Notes: generated by a model not told the origin, from the sequence alone. A stretch of 64,000 nt of DNA from Palaemon carinicauda (GCF_036898095.1 NC_090751.1:79393009-79457008); one strand, 5' to 3'. Shown: positions 21,441 to 32,891, counted from the stretch's first letter. Numbers and translations are program-made.

Positions 21441-22068
21441 GTCCTGGAGCGACGGAGCCGGAACTTCCGGTATTGAAACTATTGGTGCTGGTTTGGCCAC
21501 GAAAAAACCTGCCTCTTCCAACCGGACCAGATCCATATGGTTTATGACCGGAAACGCCTGAACCCCAATAATTGTTTCCGGCAGTAGAGTCAAACGACCG
21601 CCAAGAACCGCCTCGGGGATAACTTCGAGTCTTCTGCTTTTTGAGCGCCCTGCTCTCAGCCTTGTTTATTCTAGATTCATCCTCACTGTCGGACGCAACA
21701 GGATTTGTTTTGTACTCCCTGACAGTTTCCCATCCGCCTGCTGATGTATCCGCAATTCTAACAAGTTTATTCCTTTTATATACTTTGTCTCTAACTTCCT
21801 CAAGCCATTCTCTCACATAGTCCAATTTTCCGTTTTCTACGCCCCAAAGGCACTGGTTAATTGCATCTTCAAGTTCACTATTAAACTCATATTGGTGTTT
21901 GTTTCCAAGAAATTTCCATGAGAAGTCCTTTTCAGTTTTTAATTTCTTCACTTCAGTGGCAACGGTTAATGAATTGCCTTGCACATCTCTTTTTAAGTTC
22001 GAAAGTTCTGCCAAAATGGTATTCAGTTGAACTTGAATACCAGAGTCACTATCACCATTGCTTGCCAT
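21316..22068 (-). CDS. Gag-like protein of PAT/Ngaro-like element 1
   Basis: A 250-codon frame begins MASNGDSDSG. Residues about 10-50 look helical. A basic stretch follows (ALKKQKTRSYPRG, about 141-153), then a Gly/Ser-rich low-complexity region, then one CCHC zinc knuckle at 211-224 (CFACGEFSHFRRNC). This is the expected plan of a nucleic-acid-binding structural protein. The stop lies inside the start of the pol frame, which overlaps on the same strand. The start codon is 51 bp downstream of the A1 repeat in element orientation, so A1 probably holds the promoter. Confidence 0.8.
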   Translation of the reverse strand: MASNGDSDSGIQVQLNTILAELSNLKRDVQGNSLTVATEVKKLKTEKDFSWKFLGNKHQYEFNSELEDAINQCLWGVENGKLDYVREWLEEVRDKVYKRNKLVRIADTSAGGWETVREYKTNPVASDSEDESRINKAESRALKKQKTRSYPRGGSWRSFDSTAGNNYWGSGVSGHKPYGSGPVGRGRFFRGQTSTNSFNTGSSGSVAPGPCFACGEFSHFRRNCPYSRGATLFGAASAGREQATGGPARK

Positions 22069-22119
22069 TTTATGCCGTGTAAAAGATTTGCCACGCCTTT
22101 GTATATATAATAACCGGTG

Positions 22120-22289
22120 TTATAAAAGCTTGTCCGTTCAGTCCAACGTCCGAAGCTGAATGACTTGATCACCACCTAAGACCAACCGAGCAAAACTTAC
22201 TGACACGCTGCCTACTGGACATTCCATCCATCAAGGAAATTAATTTTCCTCTTATTCATAAATTCAAACGTGGAAAATTACCTTTCTTG
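22120..22289 (-). repeat. Split direct repeat A1 of PAT/Ngaro-like element 1
   Basis: Matches A2 at 14008-14176 in the same orientation over about 170 bp with scattered substitutions. It marks the 5' end of the element. The whole element spans 13765-22289, about 5.3 kb without the nested TTAA transposon. Confidence 0.9.
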
Positions 22290-22540
22290 TTGGAAATTGT
22301 AAGAATGAATGAGGAAGCAGTAAAATGAGAATGATGAACACAAGATCAGATGAATAAAAGTAAAGACATACGTTAAGGTACCCCCGCTCTCAAAGGTATA
22401 TACATATACGTTTTCATATACACATACACATTCATACATATGTTGGGAAATAAACTCTTTGAAAATCAGAGGCGCAAGGTGTGGGGCGTGCAGTTCAAGC
22501 AAAAGATTTAGTATACACGTAGAATACATACTTAAGAGAG

Positions 22541-22610
<70 letters not shown>

Positions 22611-23454
22611 AATGTGAAATAGCTTTCCTGAGAGAATAATCTGGGAACGCATCGTGACTTGAAAATAATAGAATGGAAAATAAAGGAAACTTTAGAAACC
22701 CTTTTATCTTGGCGTTCATCGTCATTTCACAATCAACTGGTCCTCTCCTTCTTTTAATATAAATGCTAATTCTTACTATTTAACTGCCCAAAACAGAAAA
22801 GATTAGAGAAAAATAAATAGGGATAAACACCTCACTGGTAGCATTAGGATTATAAAGAATTCTATTGTTATCTCTGATATTAGTTTAAGAAAGTATATAG
22901 AAGCTAGCATCTTTACACTTAAATTCACCATGTCTTCCGCTTACTCAGATAATTTGATATTCGTAATTACTGTTAAAACAACTTTCCAAAGCTTTTTGTA
23001 TAGAAAAACTTCCATTTGTAAATGTCAGTTCATAGAATGGAAATCTAATTTCTTGTCACTTGATACAATTACCATTGTATCTTTCCTCGTATTCTCATTG
23101 TTTATTTCCTGTTAATAATTATCAAGGTGTAATACAATTTAAAGACTAATTCCTGTATATTTGGGGAATTCCTAAAGTTACAGCATCACTGATCAAACAA
23201 ATTAAGAAAATTTAAAAGATTATTTTCCTAAAGCCTTCTCGGAGATTTCTGCTAAATTCTCATACGAGCTGGAATATATGAAAATATTAGAGTTGAAAAT
23301 ATATTGAGATGATAAACAACGTTAGATATACTGTAAATGAGACTTGTGTTAGCCTATTCAAAAGAACAAATATTTCAAGAATTTTGAATTTTTTAACCTG
23401 TTCAAAAGAATAGCTATTGTAGTAAGTTTGAATTCCCAGAGATTAAAAGTTTAA
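22290..23454. other. No gene seen; includes a (GA)n tract
   Basis: AT-rich sequence without recognised coding content. The single repeat is the (GA)n tract at 22535-22607. A 61-codon frame at 22930-23115 has no recognisable domain. Confidence 0.6.
22535..22607. repeat. (GA)n microsatellite
   Basis: AG dinucleotide run with a single early interruption (agcgag). Confidence 0.97.
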
Positions 23455-23700
23455 AGGTCGGCCATGAATGGCGGAGGCAAGGGACAATGAAACTACCTTA
23501 GCAGGACATTGCCATGTTGACTGACGATATATACACACAATCAGCGCCCAAGCCCTCTGTCAATCAAGCTAGGATCAGGGAGGGCCAGGCAATGGCTGCT
23601 GATGACTCAACAAGTAGACTTACAGGCTCTCTCAACCCCCCTCCCTCCTTAGCTCACTAGGATGACGAGGTCGCAGACTCTAAAATTATCTATGAAGCTT
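23455..23700 (-). mobile_element. SINE-like repeat, copy 1
   Basis: On the minus strand this shares blocks with the copies at 33.3 and 45.7 kb: AGTCATCAGCAGCCATTGCC, TGGCCCTCCCTGATCC, GGGCGCTGATTGTGTG and TGTCCCTTGCCTC. It has no coding capacity and ends cleanly near GGTCGGCC. I read it as a decapod tRNA-type SINE, but I could not fold a tRNA head with certainty. Confidence 0.7.
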
Positions 23701-23764
23701 GAGTGGACATCGAACTCAAGTACATCAGATCGCCAGGCATGGATGTGTCCACTGACTTTCCTGC

Positions 23765-24061
23765 TGTGACGGGCCAGGAGTAGGTTGTGAGTCAAAGGCC
23801 ATATGAATGCAGCTGAGTAACTTTATTAGACACATCGAGTATATATACACACTAGGTCTCGGTAAGAAGGTCAAAAATTACAAAAGTGCTATTTCTTGTC
23901 AAACCGGCAACCGGTTCTTTTAACAGTTAACAATGAAGTAAGCAAACAGGTTAATACAAGTTGCTGTCAGTAAGAGGGGAGAGCGAAGATACAAAGGATA
24001 ATATATACAAAAAAGAGAAATGTCGTTATTTTGTACGATCGTCTGACACACGGGTGGTACA
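23765..24061 (-). repeat. 3' LTR of Ty3/gypsy element 2
   Basis: Starts TGTGACGGGCC on the plus strand and ends ...GTGGTACA at about 24061. Its inner side is a purine-rich tract on the minus strand (AAGGGGGAGCCA), a good polypurine tract. It matches the repeat at 28608-28891 over about 280 bp with scattered differences. Confidence 0.85.
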
Positions 24062-24170
24062 TGGCTCCCCCTTAAAAATGACATACTGTACATGTTAAAT
24101 AGGGTGCCCTGATCTAGAGAGGTGAACTGTAGGCAGGTCATCTGGCAGGAGATAAGCAGGTTTTAGACAA

Positions 24171-25242
24171 TCAATGGAGAACCAGTCTTCTTTGCCACGA
24201 ATGTTTATTATGAATGCTTTCGGACTGCGTCGGGTAACAAGGAAAGGGCCCATGTAAGGGGCCATTAGCTAGTGTCATTGTGTAGGAAGACGTACGTTGC
24301 AGAGTGCAAGTCTGTCTATATGTGATGCTACGCTGGGGTCTTGTAAGTCTGGCGGCATGGAGTAAATTTTTTCCAAGATCTTCGGAGGAGGCAGCAGAAG
24401 GAAAAAATTCGGCAGGGACGACCAACGGGTCACCATACACCATTTCAGCTGCCGAGATGTCCAGGGTGTCTTTAGGAGTGGTTCTTAGTCCCAGGAGGAC
24501 CAAGGGAAGCTGAGTAAACCAGTTGGAGTCCTTGCAGCGGGACATCAAAGCTGCTTTGAGGGTACGATGAAAACGTTCAACCGTTCCATTGGCAGCGGGG
24601 TTGTAGGCAGCTGTCTGATGTAGGGTGATGCCCAGGAGATTCGCTAATGATGTTCACAATTGAAGAGGTGAAAGTGGTACCCCTACCAGAAGTAATATGC
24701 TCAGGGATACCAAATCTTGCTATCCATCCTGAGAGTAAGGCAAATGTACATGAGGCGGACGTTGCAGTTTCCATGGGAATGGCTTCAGGCCAACGAGTGG
24801 AGCGGTCGATGAGGGTAAACAGGTAAAGATTTCCTTGTGATGTGGGTAGGGGAACTACAACGTCGAAGTGGATGTGGGCGAAATGACACTGAGGTCAAGG
24901 ATAGGTGCCCACTCCTGAATCCATGTGTCGATGTACTTTGGAAGTTTGGCAAGAAGTACAGGCGCAGACCAAATCCTTAGTATTCTTTGTAATGCCGTGC
25001 CAAATGAACTTGGTCTTCAGCAGCTGTGCAGTAGAATGGCACGAGGGATGTGAAAGGCAGTGAGTGAAATCAAAGACCTGCCGGCGCATGGGAGCAGGAA
25101 TCCATGGTCGCAGTCTACCAGTACTGACGTCACAGAGGAGGTTGGTGTTGGAGTCGTCGAGGGCGACTTTTTCCCAACAGAGCGATGTGTAGGATGTCCT
25201 ACATGCTTGATACTCAGGATCCTGTCGTTGTGCTTCAGCCAT
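24171..25242 (-). pseudogene. Integrase of Ty3/gypsy element 2, broken
   Basis: The N-terminal part reads MAEAQRQDPEYQACRT and an HHCC zinc region (FDFTHCLSHPSCHSTAQLL ... CACTSCQTSKVHRH). The core follows in fragments: ARFGIPEHITSGRGTTFTS and LPLVLLGLRTTPKDTL. In the second motif the family's catalytic Asp (SDRG) reads SGRG, so this copy has lost the middle residue of its D,D-E triad. Several frame changes separate the parts. The C-terminal end runs into the polypurine tract and LTR at 24061. Style and order fit a Mag-like Ty3/gypsy family, which is inference. Confidence 0.85.
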
Positions 25243-25600
25243 AGGGTTGTAATCTAATCCAGTTGAACGGTGGCCAACGTGTTTCTTGACAGGGTATCGG
25301 CAATGGGATTAATTTTCCCAGGGATGTGTTGAAGGGTGCAATTATATTCAGCAACGGCGGAGAGATGTCGGCGTTGACGGGTGGACCAAGCATCAGACTG
25401 TTGAGTGAAGGCATGCACCAGAGGCATGTGGACTGTGCGAATGACGAAGGGCGTACCTTCTAAGAAATGGTGAAAGTGACGGACAGCCAAGTGCACCCTC
25501 AGCAATTCGCGATCGAAGGTAGAATAACCCGATTCTGCCTTGGACAGTTTTCTGCTGAAGAAGGCCAATGGGCGGGGAGAGCACTGCACCAATAGGTAGG
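24850..25600 (-). repeat. Tandem duplication in element 2 pol, copy 1
   Basis: This segment is repeated at 25600-26325 with an offset of 749 bp; for example AATGCCGTGCCAAATGAACT lies at 24991 and 25740. It spans the integrase N-terminus back through the RNase H C-terminus. Confidence 0.9.
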
Positions 25601-26335
25601 GGGTCTACAATGTTGATGTGAATATGAGCGAAATGACGCTGAGGTTGAGGAAAGGTGCCCATTCCTGAATCGTATGTCGATGTACTTTGGAAGTTTGGCA
25701 AGAAGTACAGGTGTAGACCCAATCCTAAGCATCCTTAGTAATGCCGTGCCAAATGAACTTCGTCTTCAGCAGCTGTGCAGTAGAATGGTGCGAGGGATGT
25801 GAAAGGCTGTGAATGAAATCAAACACCTGTCGGCTCATGGGAGCAGGAATCCACGGTCGCAGTCTACCAGTACTGACGTCACAGAGGAGGGTGGTGATGG
25901 AGTCGTTGAGGGGGACGTCTTCCCAACGGAGCGATGTGCAGAATGTCCTACATGCTTGATACTCAGGATTGTGTCGTGTGCTTCAGACAAGGCATAGTAA
26001 TCCAATCCCAGTTGAACAGCGGCCAACGTATTTCTTGACAGGGCATCGCCAACGGGATTCATTTTCCCAGGACGTGTTGAAGGATGCAATTGTATTCAGC
26101 GATGGCGGAGAGATGTCGGCATTGATAGGTGGACCAGGCGTCAGACTGTTGAGTGAAGGCGTGCACCAGAATCATGTGGTCTGTGCGAATGACGAAGGGC
26201 ATATCCTCTAAGAAATGGTGAAAGTGACGGACAGCCAAGTGCACTGCCAGCAATTTTCATTCGACAGTTTTCTACTAAAGAAAAAGCCGTTGACCACCTG
26301 TTCGAGTACTGCACCAATAGCGACGTCGCTGGCAT
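25254..26335 (-). pseudogene. Duplicated RNase H region of element 2
   Basis: RNase H sequence occurs twice. The upstream copy in element order (26253 to about 25835) reads HLAVRHFHHFLEDMPFVIRT, HLSAIAEYNCILQH, GDALSRNTLA, and then runs into integrase-zinc sequence. The second (25592-25254) reads MVQCSPRPLAFFSRKLSKAE, FDRELLRVHLAVRHFHHF, IADTLSRNTLA. The second copy keeps the catalytic Glu context (FDRELL) and reads VHMPL where the family has DHKPL. It leads on into the integrase. Confidence 0.8.
25600..26325 (-). repeat. Tandem duplication in element 2 pol, copy 2
   Basis: Second copy of the segment at 24850-25600. The two differ at scattered sites and small indels, so the duplication is older than the present decay. 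Both copies end at a CTGCACCAATAG block (about 25585 and 26310). Confidence 0.9.
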
Positions 26336-27228
26336 CAGTGGAGAGAAGGAGAGGAGGATGTGGGACGGGAATAGTGAGAGCAGCAGCGGTTGATCGGGCA
26401 TTCTTTGCGTTACAGAGGATTTCTTGAAGGGGACCCCACTTCAGGTCTTTTGGCTTACCCTTGAGGGAGGCATAGAGGGGAGCGAGAGTGGCGGCAATGG
26501 CTGTCAGAAAACGGTGATAATAGTTGATCATGCCCAAGAACTCCTGCAGGGCTTTGACGGTCGAGGGTGTGGGAAAGTTCTGAACGGCTGCTACCTTCTC
26601 AGGGAGAGAATGGACTCCTTTAGGAGTGATGCGGTGCCCTAAGAACGACATTTTGTTGGCGCTAAAGGTACACATGTCGTACCGGACTACAAGGCCGTTT
26701 TGTTGTGGGCGGTCAAGCACGATGCGCAGGTGACAGGGGTGTTCATCTTTTGAGGAAGAGAACACAAGTATGTCATCCACGTAACATACGCAGAAGGGGA
26801 GGTCCCCTAAGATGGCATCCATGAGACGTTTAAAAGTGACCAAAACAGGAGTAATTGAAGGTGTATCTACCGAAGGGAGTGGTGATGGTGGTCTTGGTGA
26901 TGTGTTCTGGGTTCATAGGCACCTGATAATACCCCTTCAGAAGGTCGAGCGTGGAGAAAACCTTCGCTTTGTGCAGGTAGGAGGTCACATCGGCGATGTT
27001 TGGGAGGGGGTAGTGATCCGGTTCTGTTTGCTTGTTCAGGCGCCTGCAGTCCCCACATGGACGGAGGGAGCTGTCTTTCTTCAGGACGATGTGTAAGGGT
27101 GATGACCATGGGCTGGAGGCCTTTTGGCAAAGGCCCATTTCTTCCATTTCGGCGAACGTCTGTTTGGTGGCTACCAATCGATCAGGTGACAGTTGTCTTA
27201 ATTTTGCGAAGACTTGGGGTCCCGTCAT
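26208..27228 (-). pseudogene. Reverse transcriptase of Ty3/gypsy element 2
   Basis: The N-terminal frame (27228-26830) has SSPWSSPLHIVLKKD, LRPCGDCRRLNKQTEPDHYP and FSTLDLLKGYYQVP, with the first catalytic Asp. A frame change near 26835 leads to 26843-26208 with FCVCYVDDILVFS (catalytic YVDD intact), FLGHRITPKGV, LQEFLGMINYYHRF and the RNase H start LLSTDASDVAIGAVLEQ. A TE reverse transcriptase is certain; one frameshift prevents a full product. Confidence 0.9.
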
Positions 27229-27518
27229 CTTGATATGGTGATAATGATATGGTGATAATTACAGTGTTTGGTAAGAGCCGTGGGCGTTTGGCGAAGTTCT
27301 GGACGGAAATCTTCTGGGTACGACGTGAGGAGGTGGGCATAGGCATCCGTGGGTCCGCTGATGTGGAGAACGAGGTTGGAGGGGATGGATTGAAGAGGTG
27401 TCGACAAGTACAAGTCTGCGTTGACCAATGGTCAGTTGGCGACATCGACCAGAAGAGGGAAATGGGAGAGGAAATCCGCACCGAGGATTGTCAATATGAC
27501 GTCAGAAACGAGAAACTT

Positions 27519-27845
27519 CTAATTAAATTTGCTCTTCCCAAACGATAATGTGAGGCTCTCGTTACCATAGGTGAGTATTGCAGATCCGTTGGCAGCTACC
27601 AGGCGGACGTCGGCAGACTTAGACAGAGTACGTTGTGTCTTCAAGAGTTCCCTTGGCAAAAGAGAACGACAAGCATCCTTGTCTACCAAAAATCGTATGC
27701 CCGCTCCTGCATCATGTAAAAAGAAAAGATTAGAAACACGGGAGGCCACCACCATGAGCGATGGCCTACTGACACGTTTTTTGGCCACTGACAATCCTTG
27801 GCACATTTCTTTGCGGCAACCAAGAATCTGGAGTGGTAGTAGCAA
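27519..27845 (-). pseudogene. Aspartic protease region of Ty3/gypsy element 2
   Basis: The frame reads FLVDKDACRSLLPRELLKTQ ... LVAANGSAILTYG. In this family the active-site line reads VDTGA; here it is VDKDA, so the Thr and Gly of the D-T-G loop are both changed. It lies between gag and RT as expected. Confidence 0.8.
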
Positions 27846-28600
27846 AACTGCGTCCGATAGGCGTCAGTAAGTGGCTGTAGAAGTCGTTGGTTGGGGCGCA
27901 AGCGAGTGGTGGGTGTTGGGTGGCTTTGTCGCCGCTCCAGCATGTCACAGGGTAGGCGTGTGTGTCCTACGGCATTCACGTCAGCTTCGGTTGACGTTGA
28001 ATAGGTGTCTTCTTCGTCAGGAGTGGAGGCGTTGATGGAGGCCTTGAAGGTCATGAAGTGGCTGTCCATAAGGGTGTCGGCTTTGGTAATCAAGTCCTTT
28101 ATGGGTAAATTATCGACATCGGGTATGGCAGCGCCTACTGGTTTGTGTAAACGGCGTACTCACGAGGAGAGCAGTCTGCGGCAGTTTGTAGGCGAGCGAT
28201 ATTGGTCATTCCCCTGAGGGCGAGCGAAGCCCTTCGGTCCCACAACAGTTGTTGAGAGAGCTGAAAAAGCTTTGCTTTACAGGGGGCTGGCCACGGTGAG
28301 TACTGCTGCAGAAGGAATGTTTTGAGGGCGCTATTGGGGTGTCTCCTTGTTCACAAAGCCAGTCGGAGATTTCTGGGAAAGGTGTCCTCGGGTATCGTCG
28401 CGAGAACATTATCTGCTTTGGTGGTTGAGTGAGTCACGCCCTTGACGCTGAACTGGACCTCTGCGCGCTGAAACCAAGCAAAAGCCTCTCTGCTGGTGAA
28501 CAACGAAAGTTTGAATGGGGCAGAGCCACCTTCCATGGAGTCCGCCATAGTAACAGTGAGGGGGGGTTGGGAGGCAGGAGAAGCGAATCGGCCTCCAGGG
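27846..28600 (-). pseudogene. Gag region of Ty3/gypsy element 2
   Basis: A 5' segment begins at about 28547 with MADSMEGGSAPFKLSLFTSR, then AFAWFQRAEVQFSVKGV and KADNVLATIPED. This is the conserved start of Mag-like gag (a short N-terminus followed by W-F-x-x-A/V-E-x-x-F). The rest is split by several frame changes; a zinc knuckle was not found with confidence. Confidence 0.7.
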
Positions 28601-28607
28601 TCCCCAA

Positions 28608-28891
28608 TGTGACGGGCCAAGAGTAGGTTGTGAGTCAACGGCGAGATGAATGCAACTGAGTAACTTTATTAGACACATCGACTATATATACACACTAGCT
28701 CCCGGTAAGAAGGTCACAAAATACAAACATGCTATTTTTTGTCAAACCTGCAACCAGTTCTGTTAACAGTTAACAACGAAGTAGACAGACAGGTTAATAC
28801 AAGTTGCTGTCAGTGCAAGGGGAGAGCGAAGATACAAAGGATAATATATACAAAAAAGAGAAATGTCGTTACTATGTACGATCGTGTTACA
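28608..28891 (-). repeat. 5' LTR of Ty3/gypsy element 2
   Basis: Matches the LTR at 23765-24061 but lacks about 14 bp near its outer end (GATCGTGTTACA versus GATCGTCTGACACACGGGTGG). Its inner side is followed on the minus strand by TTGGGGACCCTGGAGG, a candidate primer-binding site. Confidence 0.85.
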
Positions 28892-30400
28892 AAATATAGC
28901 CGTAGCTGGAATGAGTATTATAAATGAAATTCATAAAATTTATTGATGGATAAAGAAAAGAGAAAGGACTATGATGTTTGGTGAAGATAACTAAAGGTAA
29001 TGGCTTTTGATATATTCATCACATACTTATGTAATAATTTTTCTTCTATTTTGTAGTTTTTACAAAATCATCAATGAAAGTAAATGAGTGTGAATTATAT
29101 TAATAATGTTGTGTATTGTGTGTGATTAATTAAAACCAGTGAACGCTTCAAATTGTTGAGAAACGAACCAAAAAAACCAGATGCCTATTTTTTCCTCTGT
29201 TGTAAATGAAAGAATAGTTTTGTGTGTGTTTTTTAAATGTCTCGTGTGTATATTTTATAACAATAGTTTTTCTGAAGCCTTTTCGTTTGAGCAGATAACA
29301 TGCCCATGTGAATACAGAAGTAGACAGATACAATTCCTAGATAAGACTTTTCATTGTTTTATAGATATAGCAGTGTGTATGTGTGTATGTATGTATTGTG
29401 TTAAGACTGATAACCATGGGTATGTTATGGGGATTTAATAAGCTTAAATGCAAGCTCTTCATTTCTTTAAACGATGCACAGCAGACAGGAAACTTGCTTT
29501 TAAATTAATGAAGTATTTAGTTCTGGGAAATAGTAGGAGTTTCCGCCAATTACTTTAATGCAGTTATCTTTTATTTCTTAGTTTCTGCAGTCGAAAATTT
29601 ACTGCTTAGCATACCAATTTGGCGTTTCTGTTGGCATATATATGTTCATTACGTTCTAGGAAAAATCATTATACATAAAAAAACTAAAAGAAAAGTTCAC
29701 GTTATAATATTTATATAATGGTTTACTATTCGCTTAAGCATTTTTATTACGTGTTTTGAAAAATCATTTAATATAAAAAATTAATGGATGAAATCTTCCC
29801 GCAAAATATTTATAAACAAAGAAGTTTTTCTTGGATGCTTTTATTGGTTTAAAAAATTATGAAATATAAAGAAATGAGAACAGTTTTCATGTAAAACATT
29901 TACGAAAAGTTAGAGAAATCTTTCTTGAAAGCTTTTAATAGTTTCAAAAGATCATGAAATATACAAAAAAAAAAAAGAAAGAACGCTATATGTAAACTAT
30001 TTAGAGAAAGTTAAGAGTAATAAATCTTTCTTGGAGGATTTAATAATTTTAAGGACTTAACATTGGCAACTGGTGACTCCAGAATTTAATTTGGAACTTT
30101 TGCAATCACCATTGCATCAAGTTGATTATATTTTTTCTTATTTCTGTTCACTTTACTAATTAATGTGAAGTGATTGATATGTTGAAAGTCCTTATTTTCA
30201 TCTTCATAATTCCCAGGAGCTAGTGCAGATCCATACTGACAAAAGTTTTGACTTTTATAATTGATAAAAGTATGATTGATTTTTTCTACAAGCTTTCGTG
30301 CAATTAAAATATGTGGCTTATTCGCTCTCAGTTTATTAAATCTACTAGCAATTATGTATTGTTGAAAACCGATGCTATTAGGATATCTTAAACATTTAAG
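28892..30400. other. AT-rich stretch without a recognised gene
   Basis: No domain, RNA gene or clear repeat is seen. A 109-codon minus-strand frame at 30086-30415 has no recognisable motif and may be chance. Confidence 0.6.
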
Positions 30401-32465
30401 ATTTAATGGGAACAACGTTCAAATATCTGAAACATTTCAGATTTCTAAGGAGGCAGTAAATTCTGATACCCAAAATGTTCTAAATTTCTAATAAGAAAAA
30501 AGTTCTGATATCTAAAACTTTTCAAATGCCTAAAGATCAATATATTTTAATAATTGAAACAATTTAGATTTCTCAGGGGCAATGTCATCTAATATCCGAA
30601 ACCTCTCAGATTTCTGAAGGGGCAATAAATGCTAATATCTGAAATAGGATATATTTTTAATGGAAAATAAATTCTGGATACCTTAAGTATTTTAGATATC
30701 TAATAGGAAATGAATTCTAATATCTGAAATTTTTTTTTTATTTCTAAGGGATAATAAATTCTAATATTCAAACTTTAGATTTCTAATAGGAAATAAATTA
30801 CAAATATTAGAAGCATTTTAGATTTCTAATAAGAAATAAATTCTAATTTCTGAAACATTTTAGATTTCTAATAGGAAATAAATTCCAGTATCTGAAACAT
30901 TTTAAAATATTTATGAGAAATAATTATGATATCTGAAGCATTTTAGGTTTCTAAGGTGTAATAAATTATAACATCTGATATATTTTAGATTTTTAATGTG
31001 AAATAAATTAGCATATCTGAAACATTTTAGATTTCTAAAGGGTAATAAATCTTGATATCTGATACAGTTTAGATTTCAAAGTGGTAATAAATTCTAATAT
31101 CTGGAACATTTTAGATTTCTAATAGTTAATGAATTTTATCTGAAACATTTGAGATTTCTAATCAGGAAAAATTCTAATTTCTGAAACCTTTTAGATTTCT
31201 AATGGGAAATAAATTTTTGTATATAAAATATTTTAGATTTCTCAGGGATACTAAATTCTAATATCAGAAACATTTTAGATTTCAAAGGGGTTATGAATTC
31301 TAAATATACGAAAGTTTTCAAGTTTTTAAAAGTAAATAAATTCTAATATCTGAAACATTTTAGATTTCTAATGGGAAATACATTTCAATATCTGAAAAAT
31401 TTTAGATTTCTAAGGGGTAATTAATTCTATTATCGGAAATCTTTTAGATTTTAATGTGAAATAAGTTCTAATATCCGAAATATTTTAGATTTATAAGGGG
31501 AAATAAATTCTAATGTATGAAAATTTAGATTTCTAATCGGAAACAATTTCTAATATATATAAATTTTTTTAGATTTCAAATGGAATTAAATTCTAATATC
31601 TGTTACAGTTAAGGTTTCTAGAGGGAAATAAATTCTAATAGTTGTTACATTTTATGGTTTTAATGGTACATGAAATATAATACCTGAACCATTTTTGGTT
31701 TCTAACGTTAAACAAATTCTAATATTTGTTACATTTTGGGTTTTAATGGTAAGTGAATTCTAATACCTGAACCATTTTTGGCTTCTAATGGGAAATAAAT
31801 TATAATTTCTGAAACATTTTAGATTTCTAATGGGAAATAAATTCTAATATCTGAAAATTTTTAGATTTCTCATGGGAAATAAATTCTAATATCTGACAAT
31901 TTTTAGATCTCTAATGGGAAATAAATTATAATATCTGAAACATTTTAGATTTCTAATGGGAAATAGATTCTAATATCTTAAAAAAATTTTGTTTGCAAAG
32001 GTAGGAATAAATTCTAATATATATGAAACATTTGGGATTTTCAATTGGTAGTATATTCTAATATATGAACATTTCAGAGTTTTTAATGGAAAATAAATTC
32101 TAATATCTAGAAATTCTATATCTTTAATGGGAAATGTATTCTAATGTATGTTACATTTAAGGTTTTTAATGGAAATATATTCTAATGCCCTAAGCATTGT
32201 AGATTTCTAATGGGAAATTAATTCTAATATCTGTTACATTTTAGATTTTTAATGGGAAATAAATTTTAATACCTGAAACATTTTATATTTATAAGGGGCA
32301 ATAAATTCTAATATCTGTTACATTTTAGGTTTCTAATGGAAAATAAATTCTAAATCTAAAATATTTTAAATTTCTTATGAGAAGTAGATTCTAATATCTT
32401 CTACATTTTAGTTTTATAATGGGAAAGAAACTCTAATATCTGTACTATTTCAGATTTTGTAACAT
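30400..32465. repeat. 42-bp AT-rich minisatellite
   Basis: About 45-50 degenerate units of roughly 42 bp, built from ATTTCTAATGGGAAATAAAT then TCTAATATCTGAAACATTTTAG. Indels make the period drift. There is no coding signal. Confidence 0.9.
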
Positions 32466-32817
32466 CAATTAAATACATTCTCTTCCACCAACCCTCATCT
32501 CTCTCTATCATCCTTATCAAATAAACTACCAGTAAACAAAACTATTGGTGTCATATCCAATGTCTTGTCATTACTAGGAAATATATGCTATTAAATGTTT
32601 TATAATATCTGCTGAATGAGCGTAAAGACAGTTATCAAAGTCAGTAATGGTTATCACAGAGTTAATAGCTCTCAAACTATAACTATCCTTCTCTTCCCGC
32701 AAAGATCATTCTCGATTTGGTTAATGTACGATTTTATGAAGATAATACTTTTCTCTTAGGTTTATTGGGCTGTAAACAAGTACCTTGGAAGGTATATGTA
32801 GACTGATTACTAGCTAG

Positions 32818-32820
<3 letters not shown>

Positions 32821-32889
<69 letters not shown>
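32821..32889. repeat. (GA)n microsatellite
   Basis: A 69-bp pure AG tract. Confidence 0.98.

Positions 32890-32891
<2 letters not shown>

Noticed and set aside
30086..30415. 109-codon minus-strand frame
   Set aside because: No recognised motif, and it overlaps the edge of an AT-rich minisatellite; probably chance.
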